Position numbers and translations under genes: made by a program. From the NCBI RefSeq assembly GCF_014133895.1, contig NC_050731.1, forward strand, positions 124,001-188,000: 64,000 bases of DNA, in the 5' to 3' direction. Below, piece by piece: positions 19,794 to 27,694 of this stretch; the stretch's first letter is position 1, and every line of letters starts with the position of its first letter. The stretch is from Torulaspora globosa (taxonomy: Eukaryota; Ascomycota; Saccharomycetes; Saccharomycetales; Saccharomycetaceae). The notes under the pieces were generated by a model. It was not told the DNA's origin. It saw only the letters and a list, made by a program, of their open reading frames with translations, and did not search any database.

Positions 19794-20338
19794 TCAGTGT
19801 CCATGCCGGCTGGGCCTCGCCTTACGCTCTCGGCATTCACTCAAGACGGTGACCGGCCTTCTTGCAATAGAAGCATAAGTTGCGCAAGGCGTTTTTTGTC
19901 GCTTAACGTATTGAGATCTTCCTTGATTCCTAGGTCTTTTCACTCCACGATAGTTGGAACCGAAGACTGCAGACGGCTGTATCCTCGTCCGATACTCGAT
20001 CGGTTTTTGTTGACGTCTATCGACTGGTACGCCCTCTCCATTGTTGAACGGTGTGTTAAGTTGTTCAATACCTAGGTTTGCTTGGGCTAACGGAATGATG
20101 CTGTTGAGTATCCTACTAACATCGGGCTCCTTCGTCGCTCGAACGACACATCCTGATAGTGCTGTTCGCTTATGTAGTCTTGAGCCCATTCTGCGGCTGG
20201 ACCGTTAAGGTGTCTTACGAAATAAACAACTCTGGCGGCTTCGTTATGCCAATCAAATGTTCCCATGTAAAAGTTCATGTTGGGTCTAAGCTCGCTTGGA
20301 GTTTCTGGGTTCCTTTCTCCCTCGACATTAGAGCTCAT
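19794..20338 (-). pseudogene. Retroelement gag fragment with zinc knuckle
   Basis: Minus strand. The first part includes FDWHNEAARVVYFVRHLNG, a gag capsid-like stretch (Ty3 gag has a similar helix block). A frame shift near 20110 separates it from the second part. Near 19850-19880 a shifted frame reads CFYCKKAGHRLE, the start of a CCHC zinc knuckle, broken just before its last Cys. Upstream gag sequence, the primer-binding site and the 5' LTR are all missing. Confidence 0.75.
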
Positions 20339-20342
20339 GTCG

Positions 20343-20446
20343 TGGCGCTACCAGGACCTCCAGAGAGCTCATCGTCCGCTTCCTCGAGCCGCAGCCGGCT
20401 GCCAATGGCCTCTGAATCGTCTACCAGCTCGCTTTGAGCTCTGCTC
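20343..20446 (+). repeat. Direct repeat copy B: partial YPT35 3' end
   Basis: 20361-20446 matches 15644-15729 with one mismatch. Just before it, 20343-20357 (TGGCGCTACCAGGAC) matches 15534-15548 in YPT35. So copy B is a YPT35 segment of about 196 bases that lost about 95 internal bases (15549-15643). It includes a duplicated YPT35 stop codon but no usable gene. Confidence 0.92.
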
Positions 20447-20475
20447 TTAGCCGTCTGGCTGGCCTTTCTTGGCAT

Positions 20476-20482
20476 TTAGTAA
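20476..20482 (+). promoter_or_regulatory. Yap1 response element upstream of TRR1
   Basis: TTAGTAA fits the Yap1 consensus TTASTAA. TRR1 is a well-known Yap1/Skn7 oxidative-stress target in S. cerevisiae. The site lies 95 bases before the longer TRR1 start and only 30 bases from the duplicated YPT35 piece, so the rearrangement spared it. Confidence 0.6.
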
Positions 20483-20541
20483 GCCGGGCAAGTTAATAAG
20501 CAGCACCAGCTGGATGAACGATGACGTAGATTTTACGAAGG

Positions 20542-20550
20542 TATATAAAG
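20542..20550 (+). promoter_or_regulatory. TATA box of TRR1
   Basis: TATATAAAG, 21 bases before the ATG at 20571 and 63 bases before the ATG at 20613. Yeast transcripts start 40 or more bases downstream of TATA, so TATA-driven mRNAs should mostly begin between the two start codons. Confidence 0.6.
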
Positions 20551-20570
20551 ACAGGCCTCGAGACAGTTTT

Positions 20571-21578
20571 ATGAGGATCTACAGGACACTGAGTAGCAGT
20601 ATAAGAGTAGGGATGACAGCAACGCACCACAGAGTTACGATTATCGGATCTGGTCCGGCAGCACACACGGCAGCGATCTATTTGGCGAGAGCGGAAATCA
20701 AGCCAACGCTGTATGAGGGCATGTTTGCCAACGGGATCGCGGCAGGCGGTCAATTGACCACAACGACGGAGATCGAGAACTTCCCCGGGTTTCCAGAGGG
20801 CCTGACCGGCGGGGAGCTGATGGAGAGAATGAAGCAGCAGTCGGAGAGGTTTGGGACGGAGATCGTGACGGAGACGGTGTCGAAGGTGGACCTGTCGTCG
20901 AGACCTTTCAAGCTGTGGACTGAGTTCAACGAGGACAGCGAGCCGATCACGACGGACGCAATCATCCTCGCCACGGGAGCGTCCGCGAAGAGGATGAACC
21001 TGCCAGGCGAGGAGACGTACTGGCAGCAGGGCATCTCGGCGTGTGCCGTGTGCGACGGGGCGGTTCCGATCTTCAGGAACAAGCCGCTGGCCGTCGTGGG
21101 CGGCGGCGACTCGGCGTGCGAGGAGGCCGGGTTCCTGACCAAGTACGGGTCCAAGGTGTTCATGCTGGTGAGAAAGGACCATCTGCGTGCGTCGACAATC
21201 ATGCAGAGACGGGCGGAGAAGAACGACAAGATCGAGATCCTGTACAACACGGTTGCGCTCGAGGCCAAGGGCGACGGCAAGTTGCTGAACGCGCTCAGAA
21301 TCAAGAACGTCAAGACCAACGAGGAGAGCGACTTGGCCGTGAACGGCCTGTTCTACGCGATCGGCCACACGCCCGCCACGAAGATCGTCGAGGGCCAGGT
21401 CGAGACCGACGAGGCAGGCTACATCCAGACCGTCAAGGGCTCCGCAGAGACCTCTGTGCCAGGTTTCTTCGCCGCCGGTGACGTGCAGGACTCCAGGTAC
21501 AGACAGGCTATCACCAGTGCGGGCAGCGGATGCATGGCCGCACTGGACGCGGAGAGATACTTGACCTCGTTGGAGTAG
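20571..21578 (+). CDS. TRR1: Thioredoxin reductase, likely dual start (mitochondrial and cytosolic)
   Basis: 335 residues from the ATG at 20571, or 321 from the ATG at 20613. It is an NADPH-dependent flavoenzyme that reduces thioredoxin. FAD site: [20 protein letters not shown]; redox pair: [13 protein letters not shown] site: [12 protein letters not shown]; second FAD motif near the end: [11 protein letters not shown]. The longer start adds [14 protein letters not shown], basic with no acids, a typical mitochondrial presequence. The shorter start gives [14 protein letters not shown], matching cytosolic Trr1 in length. S. cerevisiae uses two genes (TRR1 cytosolic, TRR2 mitochondrial); here one gene probably serves both. 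An ATG further up at 20514 is in frame but lies before the TATA box and encodes acidic residues, so I did not use it. Very GC-rich. Confidence 0.95.
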   Translation: MRIYRTLSSSIRVGMTATHHRVTIIGSGPAAHTAAIYLARAEIKPTLYEGMFANGIAAGGQLTTTTEIENFPGFPEGLTGGELMERMKQQSERFGTEIVTETVSKVDLSSRPFKLWTEFNEDSEPITTDAIILATGASAKRMNLPGEETYWQQGISACAVCDGAVPIFRNKPLAVVGGGDSACEEAGFLTKYGSKVFMLVRKDHLRASTIMQRRAEKNDKIEILYNTVALEAKGDGKLLNALRIKNVKTNEESDLAVNGLFYAIGHTPATKIVEGQVETDEAGYIQTVKGSAETSVPGFFAAGDVQDSRYRQAITSAGSGCMAALDAERYLTSLE

Positions 21579-21624
21579 AGCTAGCATATATACTTTGGAT
21601 ATACACGAGATAGCTATCGCACCA

Positions 21625-22860
21625 TTAGCGTTTCTTCAGCTGTAAGCTTCTCACTTGCTCCTCTAGTCTCTTGACCTTGTTTTGTATCTCTTCCAGGTCA
21701 CCGTTGAGTCTGGCTCTTTCGTTTACGATGTTCTGTTCCCATTGTCTGAATCTTTGCTCTTCAGCCTTTACCTGATCTGTGAAGTACTTCTTCAGAGCAT
21801 TTTCCTCTTCTTTATACTTGGGGTTATGGGAAAGCTTTCTTGCCGGCGCCCTCAACGGGATCGTCGATGAGTTCTGACTGTTTGGATCTTCGGAAGGCTG
21901 CGTGTTGCCTTCCAATCTCAATCTTCTGTACGTCTCGTAATGAAGCTCCTCCGTGGTGAGGATCAGGTCAAGTAGATTGGTCCTTAGCAGCAAACTTCTC
22001 AGCTTGCGGAAATCGCAGTGGTTGTCGTTCTCTATCTCGACGATCCCCCATGGGTAGCTCCTGCCGATGACCTGTTTTCCCTGGCCGTTGTCGATTTTCT
22101 TCTCAGACCCAATGATGGCAAATGGCATCGATTCGATCAGCTGTCTTGCATGTTCCATGGCAGCGAGGTCCTGGTTCGAGTTGATGTCAGACTCTCTTTC
22201 TCTTTCTAAAGGTGGCGTGAAAATACGGATCTCCTGCGCCTCTATAACCTGTCTAATTCTCAATTTGAAAGCAGTCAGTTCCTGCGCGGTCAGAGTATCT
22301 GATTTTGCGATGACGGGGATCAAATTCGCCCTCGTGGAAATCCGCTTCATGGTCTCAATATCAAGTGGCTTCAAACCATGGCCCGTAGGTCTTATGAAGT
22401 ACAGCACCGCATGAACCCTGAGGTCAAATTTCACAGCGCGGTAAGGCTGTTGTTCCTGCCGCATAAAGCTATCGTGCTGGTCATCGATGAAATCGATAAT
22501 CGATTGCCACGATTTGTTGTTGTTAACGTTGTCGCCGAATCCAGGCGTGTCAATCACGTTGACGCGCAGACTGAAGTTTTTCTCCTCGAGGACTGCCCTA
22601 ATCACGTCGATCTCAACAGTCCTCCTTATGGGCTGGTGACGACGCTGCTGGTTATCGGAATGTTTCAAAGTAGTCTGGAATAATGTATTAATAAATGTCG
22701 TCTTACCAACTCCACTTTCACCGCACACCATCATGGTAAATGATCCGCCCCTCTCGCTCACGATCTTGTATCTCTGGTTAGGTAGATTCGAGATCCCAAT
22801 TGATTGTACAGCGCCATTGTGCTCCACAGCGGCACCCGCCGTAGCAGCCTCCACAGTCAT
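21625..22860 (-). CDS. CDC12: Septin Cdc12
   Basis: 411 residues (S. cerevisiae 407). Cdc12 is a core septin of the bud-neck ring, forming octamers with Cdc3, Cdc10 and Cdc11. The GTPase motifs are CGESGVGKTTFINTLF (G1), VIDTPGFGD (G3) and VIAKSDTLT (G4), and the septin element includes GRSYPWGIVEIEN. A C-terminal coiled coil runs over the last 60 residues (FRQWEQNIVNERARLNGDLE). The start is the ATG at 22860 (MTVEAATAGAA); the codons upstream lack an ATG. It converges on TRR1 with 46 bases between stops, and YHR106W-YHR107C has the same order. Confidence 0.97.
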   Translation of the reverse strand: MTVEAATAGAAVEHNGAVQSIGISNLPNQRYKIVSERGGSFTMMVCGESGVGKTTFINTLFQTTLKHSDNQQRRHQPIRRTVEIDVIRAVLEEKNFSLRVNVIDTPGFGDNVNNNKSWQSIIDFIDDQHDSFMRQEQQPYRAVKFDLRVHAVLYFIRPTGHGLKPLDIETMKRISTRANLIPVIAKSDTLTAQELTAFKLRIRQVIEAQEIRIFTPPLERERESDINSNQDLAAMEHARQLIESMPFAIIGSEKKIDNGQGKQVIGRSYPWGIVEIENDNHCDFRKLRSLLLRTNLLDLILTTEELHYETYRRLRLEGNTQPSEDPNSQNSSTIPLRAPARKLSHNPKYKEEENALKKYFTDQVKAEEQRFRQWEQNIVNERARLNGDLEEIQNKVKRLEEQVRSLQLKKR

Positions 22861-23605
22861 TCGCAAGAACTGATGATCTAAACACCTAATCCAGCCTCAA
22901 TGCTATCCATAAACCACCGATTTTGGCGTTTTATTCACTTGAAACAGATCGGTATGATCCAAACTTCGCGAGAGGTTGCATTCCGGTCGTTTTGTACGTC
23001 TCAGGCCGGGTAAAATATCAACATCACGTGATTCGCGGCTACCTTCGGCGGCTATAAAGCACCAGCTTCGATTCTCAATGGCATGGTATTGCTGACGTGC
23101 GGACACTCGACATGCTCTCTTCTCCTGTCTCTTCTTCTTGCCGCTTCAGCAAGTGGTGTGTAAGGAAGAGCGAGCTTTACAAAGCCGCCGATCGTTTAAA
23201 AAGGGCACTCACAGCTTGAGAAAACAAACAAACTGGTGAATGCTGCTGGGATGCCTCTGGAGTGCAAATGACAGTACCAGTGATCGCAACCAACCAAGGA
23301 TGACGCGGCGAGAGATCCTGCTGGGTCTGCCATGAGATGTGGCTGCCGCGGTAAACATATGCCGGTAAAGTGGAACGCTCGGAGGACAGCACAAGAAGAG
23401 GACGCAAGGAAGGCTAGTTGAGCAGTCGGACGATACAGAATGAACGACAAGAGTGATTGGTAGGATGGTTGCAGTGCGGTTCGGGTCACGTGATCTAAGA
23501 GGTCTCTTCAGTAGGCTGTTGATGTGCACTCTTGAGCGAGTGGTAGTGCTATCAGCACTATTTGCTGTTCAAGAGAGTGGTAGCGGGTATCGATAGCAAT
23601 CGAAC
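22861..23605. promoter_or_regulatory. Divergent CDC12/TRP4 intergenic region with two E-boxes
   Basis: 745 bases without a supported gene. Two palindromic TCACGTGA sites lie at 23024-23031 and 23486-23493, matching the Cbf1 (CDEI) and Pho4 type core CACGTG. I find no TGACTC Gcn4 site, although TRP4 is under general amino-acid control in S. cerevisiae. Several short minus-strand open frames overlap here but none looks like a protein. Confidence 0.5.
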
Positions 23606-24736
23606 ATGGATGTGGTAAAGGGATTGGTCCGTTATACGAAAAAATTGCTGGTTGTTCCACCCCAATTGACTCCAGAGGATCTTTACCATGCTATTGGTAT
23701 TATCATTGAGGCTCTAGCGAAGGAAGCGACTTTAGAGGCGGAAGAGGTTTTGCAAAGTTACATTCTGGTATCCAGCTTCTTGACTTCGCTTCGAACCACG
23801 GGCCTAGATCACAAGGCCGAGTACATTGCAGAAGCTGCAAAAGCGGTGCTTAGATACTCAGATACAGTGGACTTGTCGTCGCATGTCAGGGAAGACGAAG
23901 TGGTGCTGGATATTGTTGGCACTGGGGGCGACGGGCAGAACACGTTCAACGTGTCCACGTCTGCTGCGATAGTGGCTGCAGGGATCCCGGGACTCAGAGT
24001 GTGCAAGCATGGCGGCAAAGCGTCGACTTCCAACAGTGGCGCGGGCGACCTGATTGCGAAGCTAGGGTGCGATGTTTCTAAGGTCAACCAGAAGACGGTA
24101 GCCACGTTGTGGCACAGCGGTAACACTTTCCTGTTCCTGCTCGCACCTTACTTCCACAACGGGATGAAAATGGTGGCCAAAGTCAGACAACTGATCGGGA
24201 TACCTACCATTTTCAACGTGCTGGGACCTCTAGTCCATCCTGTCAGCCATGTGAACAGGAGAATCCTGGGCGTGTACTCCAGAGATTTGGCTCCCGAGTA
24301 TGCTCGAGCCGCGGCGCTGGTGTACCCTACGAGCGAGATTTTCGTTGTCTGGGGCCACATCGGCCTTGATGAGGTCTCTCCGGTCGGTGGCACAACCGTC
24401 TGGCACGTCGATCCGTCCAAACCCGGCAATGTCGATACATTCGAACTGAGACCGGACCTGTTCGGCCTCCAAGAGCATGAACTGGCAGAATGCAAATCTC
24501 TGGGTCCTGCTGAAAACGCACACATCCTGAAGGACGAGATTCTGGCTGGTAGGTATCGATTAGGGGACAATAATCCGATCTACGACTACATTTTACTGAA
24601 CACAGCCGTCTTGTACTGTTTAAGCCAGGGAAACAAGGATTGGAAGCTAGGGGTCGAAAAGGCTGAGGAAAGTATCCAATCTGGCAGTGCACTGAACGCT
24701 TTGAACCGCTTTTTGTCAGAAGTTCAAAATATATAG
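23606..24736 (+). CDS. TRP4: Anthranilate phosphoribosyltransferase
   Basis: 376 residues. It transfers phosphoribose from PRPP to anthranilate, an early step of tryptophan synthesis in the cytosol. The PRPP-binding loop DIVGTGGDGQNTFNVSTS is intact near residues 109-126, followed by CKHGGKASTSNSGAGD (the KHGN-like anthranilate loop) and NVLGPLVHP. Length fits the fungal enzyme. The start ATG at 23606 precedes the all-helical N-terminal domain. Position between TRR1 and SPC110 matches YDR353W-YDR356W, with CDC12 inserted from the other track. Confidence 0.97.
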   Translation: MDVVKGLVRYTKKLLVVPPQLTPEDLYHAIGIIIEALAKEATLEAEEVLQSYILVSSFLTSLRTTGLDHKAEYIAEAAKAVLRYSDTVDLSSHVREDEVVLDIVGTGGDGQNTFNVSTSAAIVAAGIPGLRVCKHGGKASTSNSGAGDLIAKLGCDVSKVNQKTVATLWHSGNTFLFLLAPYFHNGMKMVAKVRQLIGIPTIFNVLGPLVHPVSHVNRRILGVYSRDLAPEYARAAALVYPTSEIFVVWGHIGLDEVSPVGGTTVWHVDPSKPGNVDTFELRPDLFGLQEHELAECKSLGPAENAHILKDEILAGRYRLGDNNPIYDYILLNTAVLYCLSQGNKDWKLGVEKAEESIQSGSALNALNRFLSEVQNI

Positions 24737-24851
24737 ATGGTGATTAATTTGATCTGTATAATACGAAGAACGCGGTACAAAGAACAATAATACACAAACA
24801 AGTAGAAGGGAAACAAAACCCTTTCGCAAATCAAACTATTTGAAGTCGTTG

Positions 24852-27128
24852 ATGGACGAGACTGTTAACAGGCCAGCTAGAGACCTGAAGAATTTTGAGT
24901 TTACACCCATAGGTTACGTGAAGGAGAAGCAAAATGGGAAGCGAACAAACGGGCCGATTAGTGACGATGACCATGGCATACCGAGGAGGAAGACGCGTAA
25001 GATGAGCCTTGACGATAGTTTTAACTCTACCAGGATGTTCAATGATGAGTCGCAGCTGGAAGAAACTTTGCCTCATGTAAGGCAGGAGAAGGAAAACACC
25101 AATGTCGATAAGAGGAATTTGATGCAGGAACTGAGTGAAAACGCTGTCACGTCGAATCCTTTGCGAGAGCAGCAGGAGAAATTGCATAAACTCAATACGG
25201 AGAACTACAGTCTACGATTAAAGTGTAACTCGCTGCTGAAGTTTCTGAATAGCGTCACGGATCAAGGCGAATTGAAGAAAAGTCTGGGTCTCTTGGAGGA
25301 GATACAGGAATGGAAGCAGAAATTCGAGAAGCTTCAAGGGGAAGTTTTGAAGTTAAGGGATGCGAACGAGCAGCTGCAGTTGAGCGTCAAGGCTCCTCAA
25401 CTGGCCACACCGCCGGATACGAAGGAAGAGCTGGAACGACTCAAAGAGAGATACGCAAAGCTAGAGGAGGATACAAGGGCAAAGCATGAGCAGAATCAGA
25501 TCAAAATTGACATGTTGAAATCGGATCTTAATAATCTTAATGTAACTTTAGCAACGAAAAACAATGACTTGGAAGAGAAGGAACGGAAAATCGAGCGATT
25601 GAGGACACAGTTAGAGGAGTTTGATCATCGAGGGAGTGCATCCCTCTTAGAGCTTGAAAGAAGTCTTGATTTGAAAAATGACGTTATCAAGAGGTTGGAA
25701 GACGACCTGGCGAAGTTAGAGAAACTGGCGAAGGATAAAGACAATGATATTTTGGAGTTTAAAAGAATAATCAAGAGGAAGGACGACGAGCTGTCAAAGC
25801 AGTCGGTTAGCCAAGTGCGCTATACCCAACAAGAGAAGGTTATTAGAGACAAGACCGAAGAAGTTAGGCGACTGACAGAGCGGAATAGAGCATTAGATCA
25901 GAGCATAAATCAGATTACTGTGGAACACAATAAGCTTGAGAGAAAAGTAGCAGACTTTCAGCATTTGAAAGATGAGCTGGAGAGTCAGAAAAAAGAGCTA
26001 GCACTCGCGAGAACTAAGCTAAAAGAAGCAGAAGAGCTATCTGCGAGGTTTCAAAGTCAAATTATAGAAAACACGACCAAGAACTCCGAAAAAACATCTC
26101 AGCGGGTAAAGGAGAAAGAATTGGAGATTAATAACCTGAAGGATCAACTGCGGAGGCTCCGACAATCTCAGGAGACGCTTCTGCAAAAGGCGAAAGCTGA
26201 TGATAATTATGAAATAGAGAAGATGGAAAGGGAAATTTTATTGCTGAAAGAGGAGTTGAAAGTTATCGAGGAATCTCATCAGAGAGAGCTAGAAACCTGG
26301 AAGTCTAAATGTGACTCCCTTAATAGGGAAAATGAAAGGATAGTTCATCAGGAAGTTGGTTCTATCGGTGCGATGAAAAAAAATCTGGACGAAAAGCTGT
26401 CAGAGATTGAGCGGTTAAATAAGTTCTTGGAACAATTAAGATTTGAGAAGTCAGACTTGGCAGAAAAAGCTGTTCAGCTGCAAACTTCAAAGGACCGCTA
26501 TAAAGAAGAGCTCAAAAAAATTGTCTCCAAATTCGAGCATCTATCGAAAGAGTATATTAAGCTCAGAGAAAAGAATGAGACTGGCGGCGACGATGAGCTC
26601 TCTAGGTCGTTTAGGGAAAAGTACAATTCGATGAAACAGCGGTTGTTAGACGAGCTGAAAGTTCTGCAACAGGAGAATTTGGCCCTAGAAAGAAAACTTA
26701 TGGAATCCAAAGGTAAGAGCGTTGAGAACGGTACGTCTGCACGCCGGTCAAACACAATGTCGCAGGATCGGATAGACTACTACAAACTGAAATATCACAC
26801 CGAAGTGAAGCAAAATGATGATTTAAGGACAATGAATGAGTATTTGAATCGAGTTTTACGGGCCATATCACAGCACGTCAGACTCGATCTAATGAAGATT
26901 CGGAACGAAGTCGATCCCGAGCTTCCAGCCTATCTGGCTCAGCGCAACCAATACCCCTTTGCGCACAACTTGGCGCCGCTCCAGCGCCCCAAGTTTAAGA
27001 CAATCGCCCTATTTGTCCAAGCCTGCGTACGGATGAAGCAAGCCGCTTTGAGACACCGATGGGATCAGCAGCGGATACGCTATCTTCAGAGAAAGATGGC
27101 TCTTGAAGATGACCGTGTAACTTGGTGA
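24852..27128 (+). CDS. SPC110: Spindle pole body component Spc110
   Basis: 758 residues. Spc110 links the gamma-tubulin complex to the central plaque on the nuclear side of the spindle pole body. The N-terminus has NFEFTPIGYVKEKQ, matching the conserved opening of the family. A CM1-type gamma-tubulin-complex motif (HKLNTENYSLRLKCNSLLKF) lies near residues 117-136. A coiled coil of about 500 residues follows. The C-terminus has the basic PACT/calmodulin-binding segment (ALFVQACVRMKQAALRHRWD). The coiled coil is clearly shorter than in S. cerevisiae Spc110 (944 residues in total). The start is the ATG at 24852; codons before it have no ATG. Its stop is six bases from the stop of convergent CNL1. 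Confidence 0.94.
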   Translation: MDETVNRPARDLKNFEFTPIGYVKEKQNGKRTNGPISDDDHGIPRRKTRKMSLDDSFNSTRMFNDESQLEETLPHVRQEKENTNVDKRNLMQELSENAVTSNPLREQQEKLHKLNTENYSLRLKCNSLLKFLNSVTDQGELKKSLGLLEEIQEWKQKFEKLQGEVLKLRDANEQLQLSVKAPQLATPPDTKEELERLKERYAKLEEDTRAKHEQNQIKIDMLKSDLNNLNVTLATKNNDLEEKERKIERLRTQLEEFDHRGSASLLELERSLDLKNDVIKRLEDDLAKLEKLAKDKDNDILEFKRIIKRKDDELSKQSVSQVRYTQQEKVIRDKTEEVRRLTERNRALDQSINQITVEHNKLERKVADFQHLKDELESQKKELALARTKLKEAEELSARFQSQIIENTTKNSEKTSQRVKEKELEINNLKDQLRRLRQSQETLLQKAKADDNYEIEKMEREILLLKEELKVIEESHQRELETWKSKCDSLNRENERIVHQEVGSIGAMKKNLDEKLSEIERLNKFLEQLRFEKSDLAEKAVQLQTSKDRYKEELKKIVSKFEHLSKEYIKLREKNETGGDDELSRSFREKYNSMKQRLLDELKVLQQENLALERKLMESKGKSVENGTSARRSNTMSQDRIDYYKLKYHTEVKQNDDLRTMNEYLNRVLRAISQHVRLDLMKIRNEVDPELPAYLAQRNQYPFAHNLAPLQRPKFKTIALFVQACVRMKQAALRHRWDQQRIRYLQRKMALEDDRVTW

Positions 27129-27134
27129 AGTCGC

Positions 27135-27473
27135 TCAACTCTTCAACTGCTTATAATCCTTGAGGACTCGCGCCAGTCGCACCTTGAAGTTTTCGGAAAT
27201 GACGGCGATCTGGTCCAGCATGTCAAAGTGGTTTTCGAGCTCCTCGCATTTTTTCAGAATATTGTTGAGCCCTTCGATATTCTTCTCCATCACTTGATCA
27301 ATGATCTGCTCCCGTATCAACTCATTTTGACGTCTACAGATCGCCGTGGTCTCCAATTGGATGCTGGCCACGTAATCGTTGATCTTATAGAGTAAGTAAT
27401 CGTAATCGATGGTCAGTCTGTCGATCCCCAGTGGGTCTTCATTCGGCACGCTCGTGTTCCCACTAGTAGACAT
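27135..27473 (-). CDS. CNL1: BLOC-1 subunit Cnl1
   Basis: 112 residues, nearly all coiled coil (VMEKNIEGLNNILKKCEELE). Cnl1 (YDR357C, 122 residues) is the yeast counterpart of the BLOC-1 subunit BLOS4/cappuccino and works in endosomal maturation. The family has little sequence signature, so the call leans on size, coiled-coil form and the invariant place between SPC110 and GGA. It ends six bases from SPC110, so the two 3' UTRs must overlap. Confidence 0.87.
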   Translation of the reverse strand: MSTSGNTSVPNEDPLGIDRLTIDYDYLLYKINDYVASIQLETTAICRRQNELIREQIIDQVMEKNIEGLNNILKKCEELENHFDMLDQIAVISENFKVRLARVLKDYKQLKS

Positions 27474-27694
27474 TGGTCGAGTTCTGCTACAAACACTAAC
27501 TGACGAGCTTTAAAAGGTTCCTAAGCAGTTTTGAACGGCTGTTGGCCGATGTCTTGAAGCTTTTCACTTAGAAGCTGTATATATAGTTCGGCTTGTTGTT
27601 AGTCTGCTAAAAAAGGAGACATCTTAAACAAAAACTGGCAAGTCGATAAGGTTACTATTGACAAGGAAAGTTATCGAATTGGCTTGGAATTGCT

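Larger units (their letters stand above)
15730..20338 (-). mobile_element. Degenerate Ty3/gypsy-type LTR retrotransposon
   Basis: On the minus strand the order is gag, protease, reverse transcriptase, RNase H, integrase, which is the Ty3/gypsy (Metaviridae) order; Ty1/copia elements have integrase before reverse transcriptase. Each domain is recognisable but the frame breaks many times: after the gag zinc knuckle, after MPFDL in reverse transcriptase, before YLDDILIFS, and within RNase H and integrase. The element cannot be active. There is no LTR on its gag side: the gag frame begins about four bases from duplicated YPT35 sequence. A possible LTR remnant lies on the other side. GC is about 43%, against 58-73% in the flanking host genes. 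No tRNA gene lies within 25 kb, unlike typical Ty3 targets. Confidence 0.92.

Noticed and set aside
20514..20570. Upstream in-frame ATG for TRR1
   Set aside because: It lies before the TATA box, and the added residues ([13 protein letters not shown]) are acidic, unlike a targeting peptide. The ATG at 20571 fits better.
20493..21587. 364-codon open frame antisense to TRR1
   Set aside because: Same effect of high GC at third positions; the sense strand is a clear thioredoxin reductase.
23024..23031. RTCACGTG as centromere element CDEI
   Set aside because: The site matches CDEI, but neither side has an AT-rich stretch of about 80 bases followed by a CDEIII-like sequence. The same holds for 23486. 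They are better read as promoter E-boxes.
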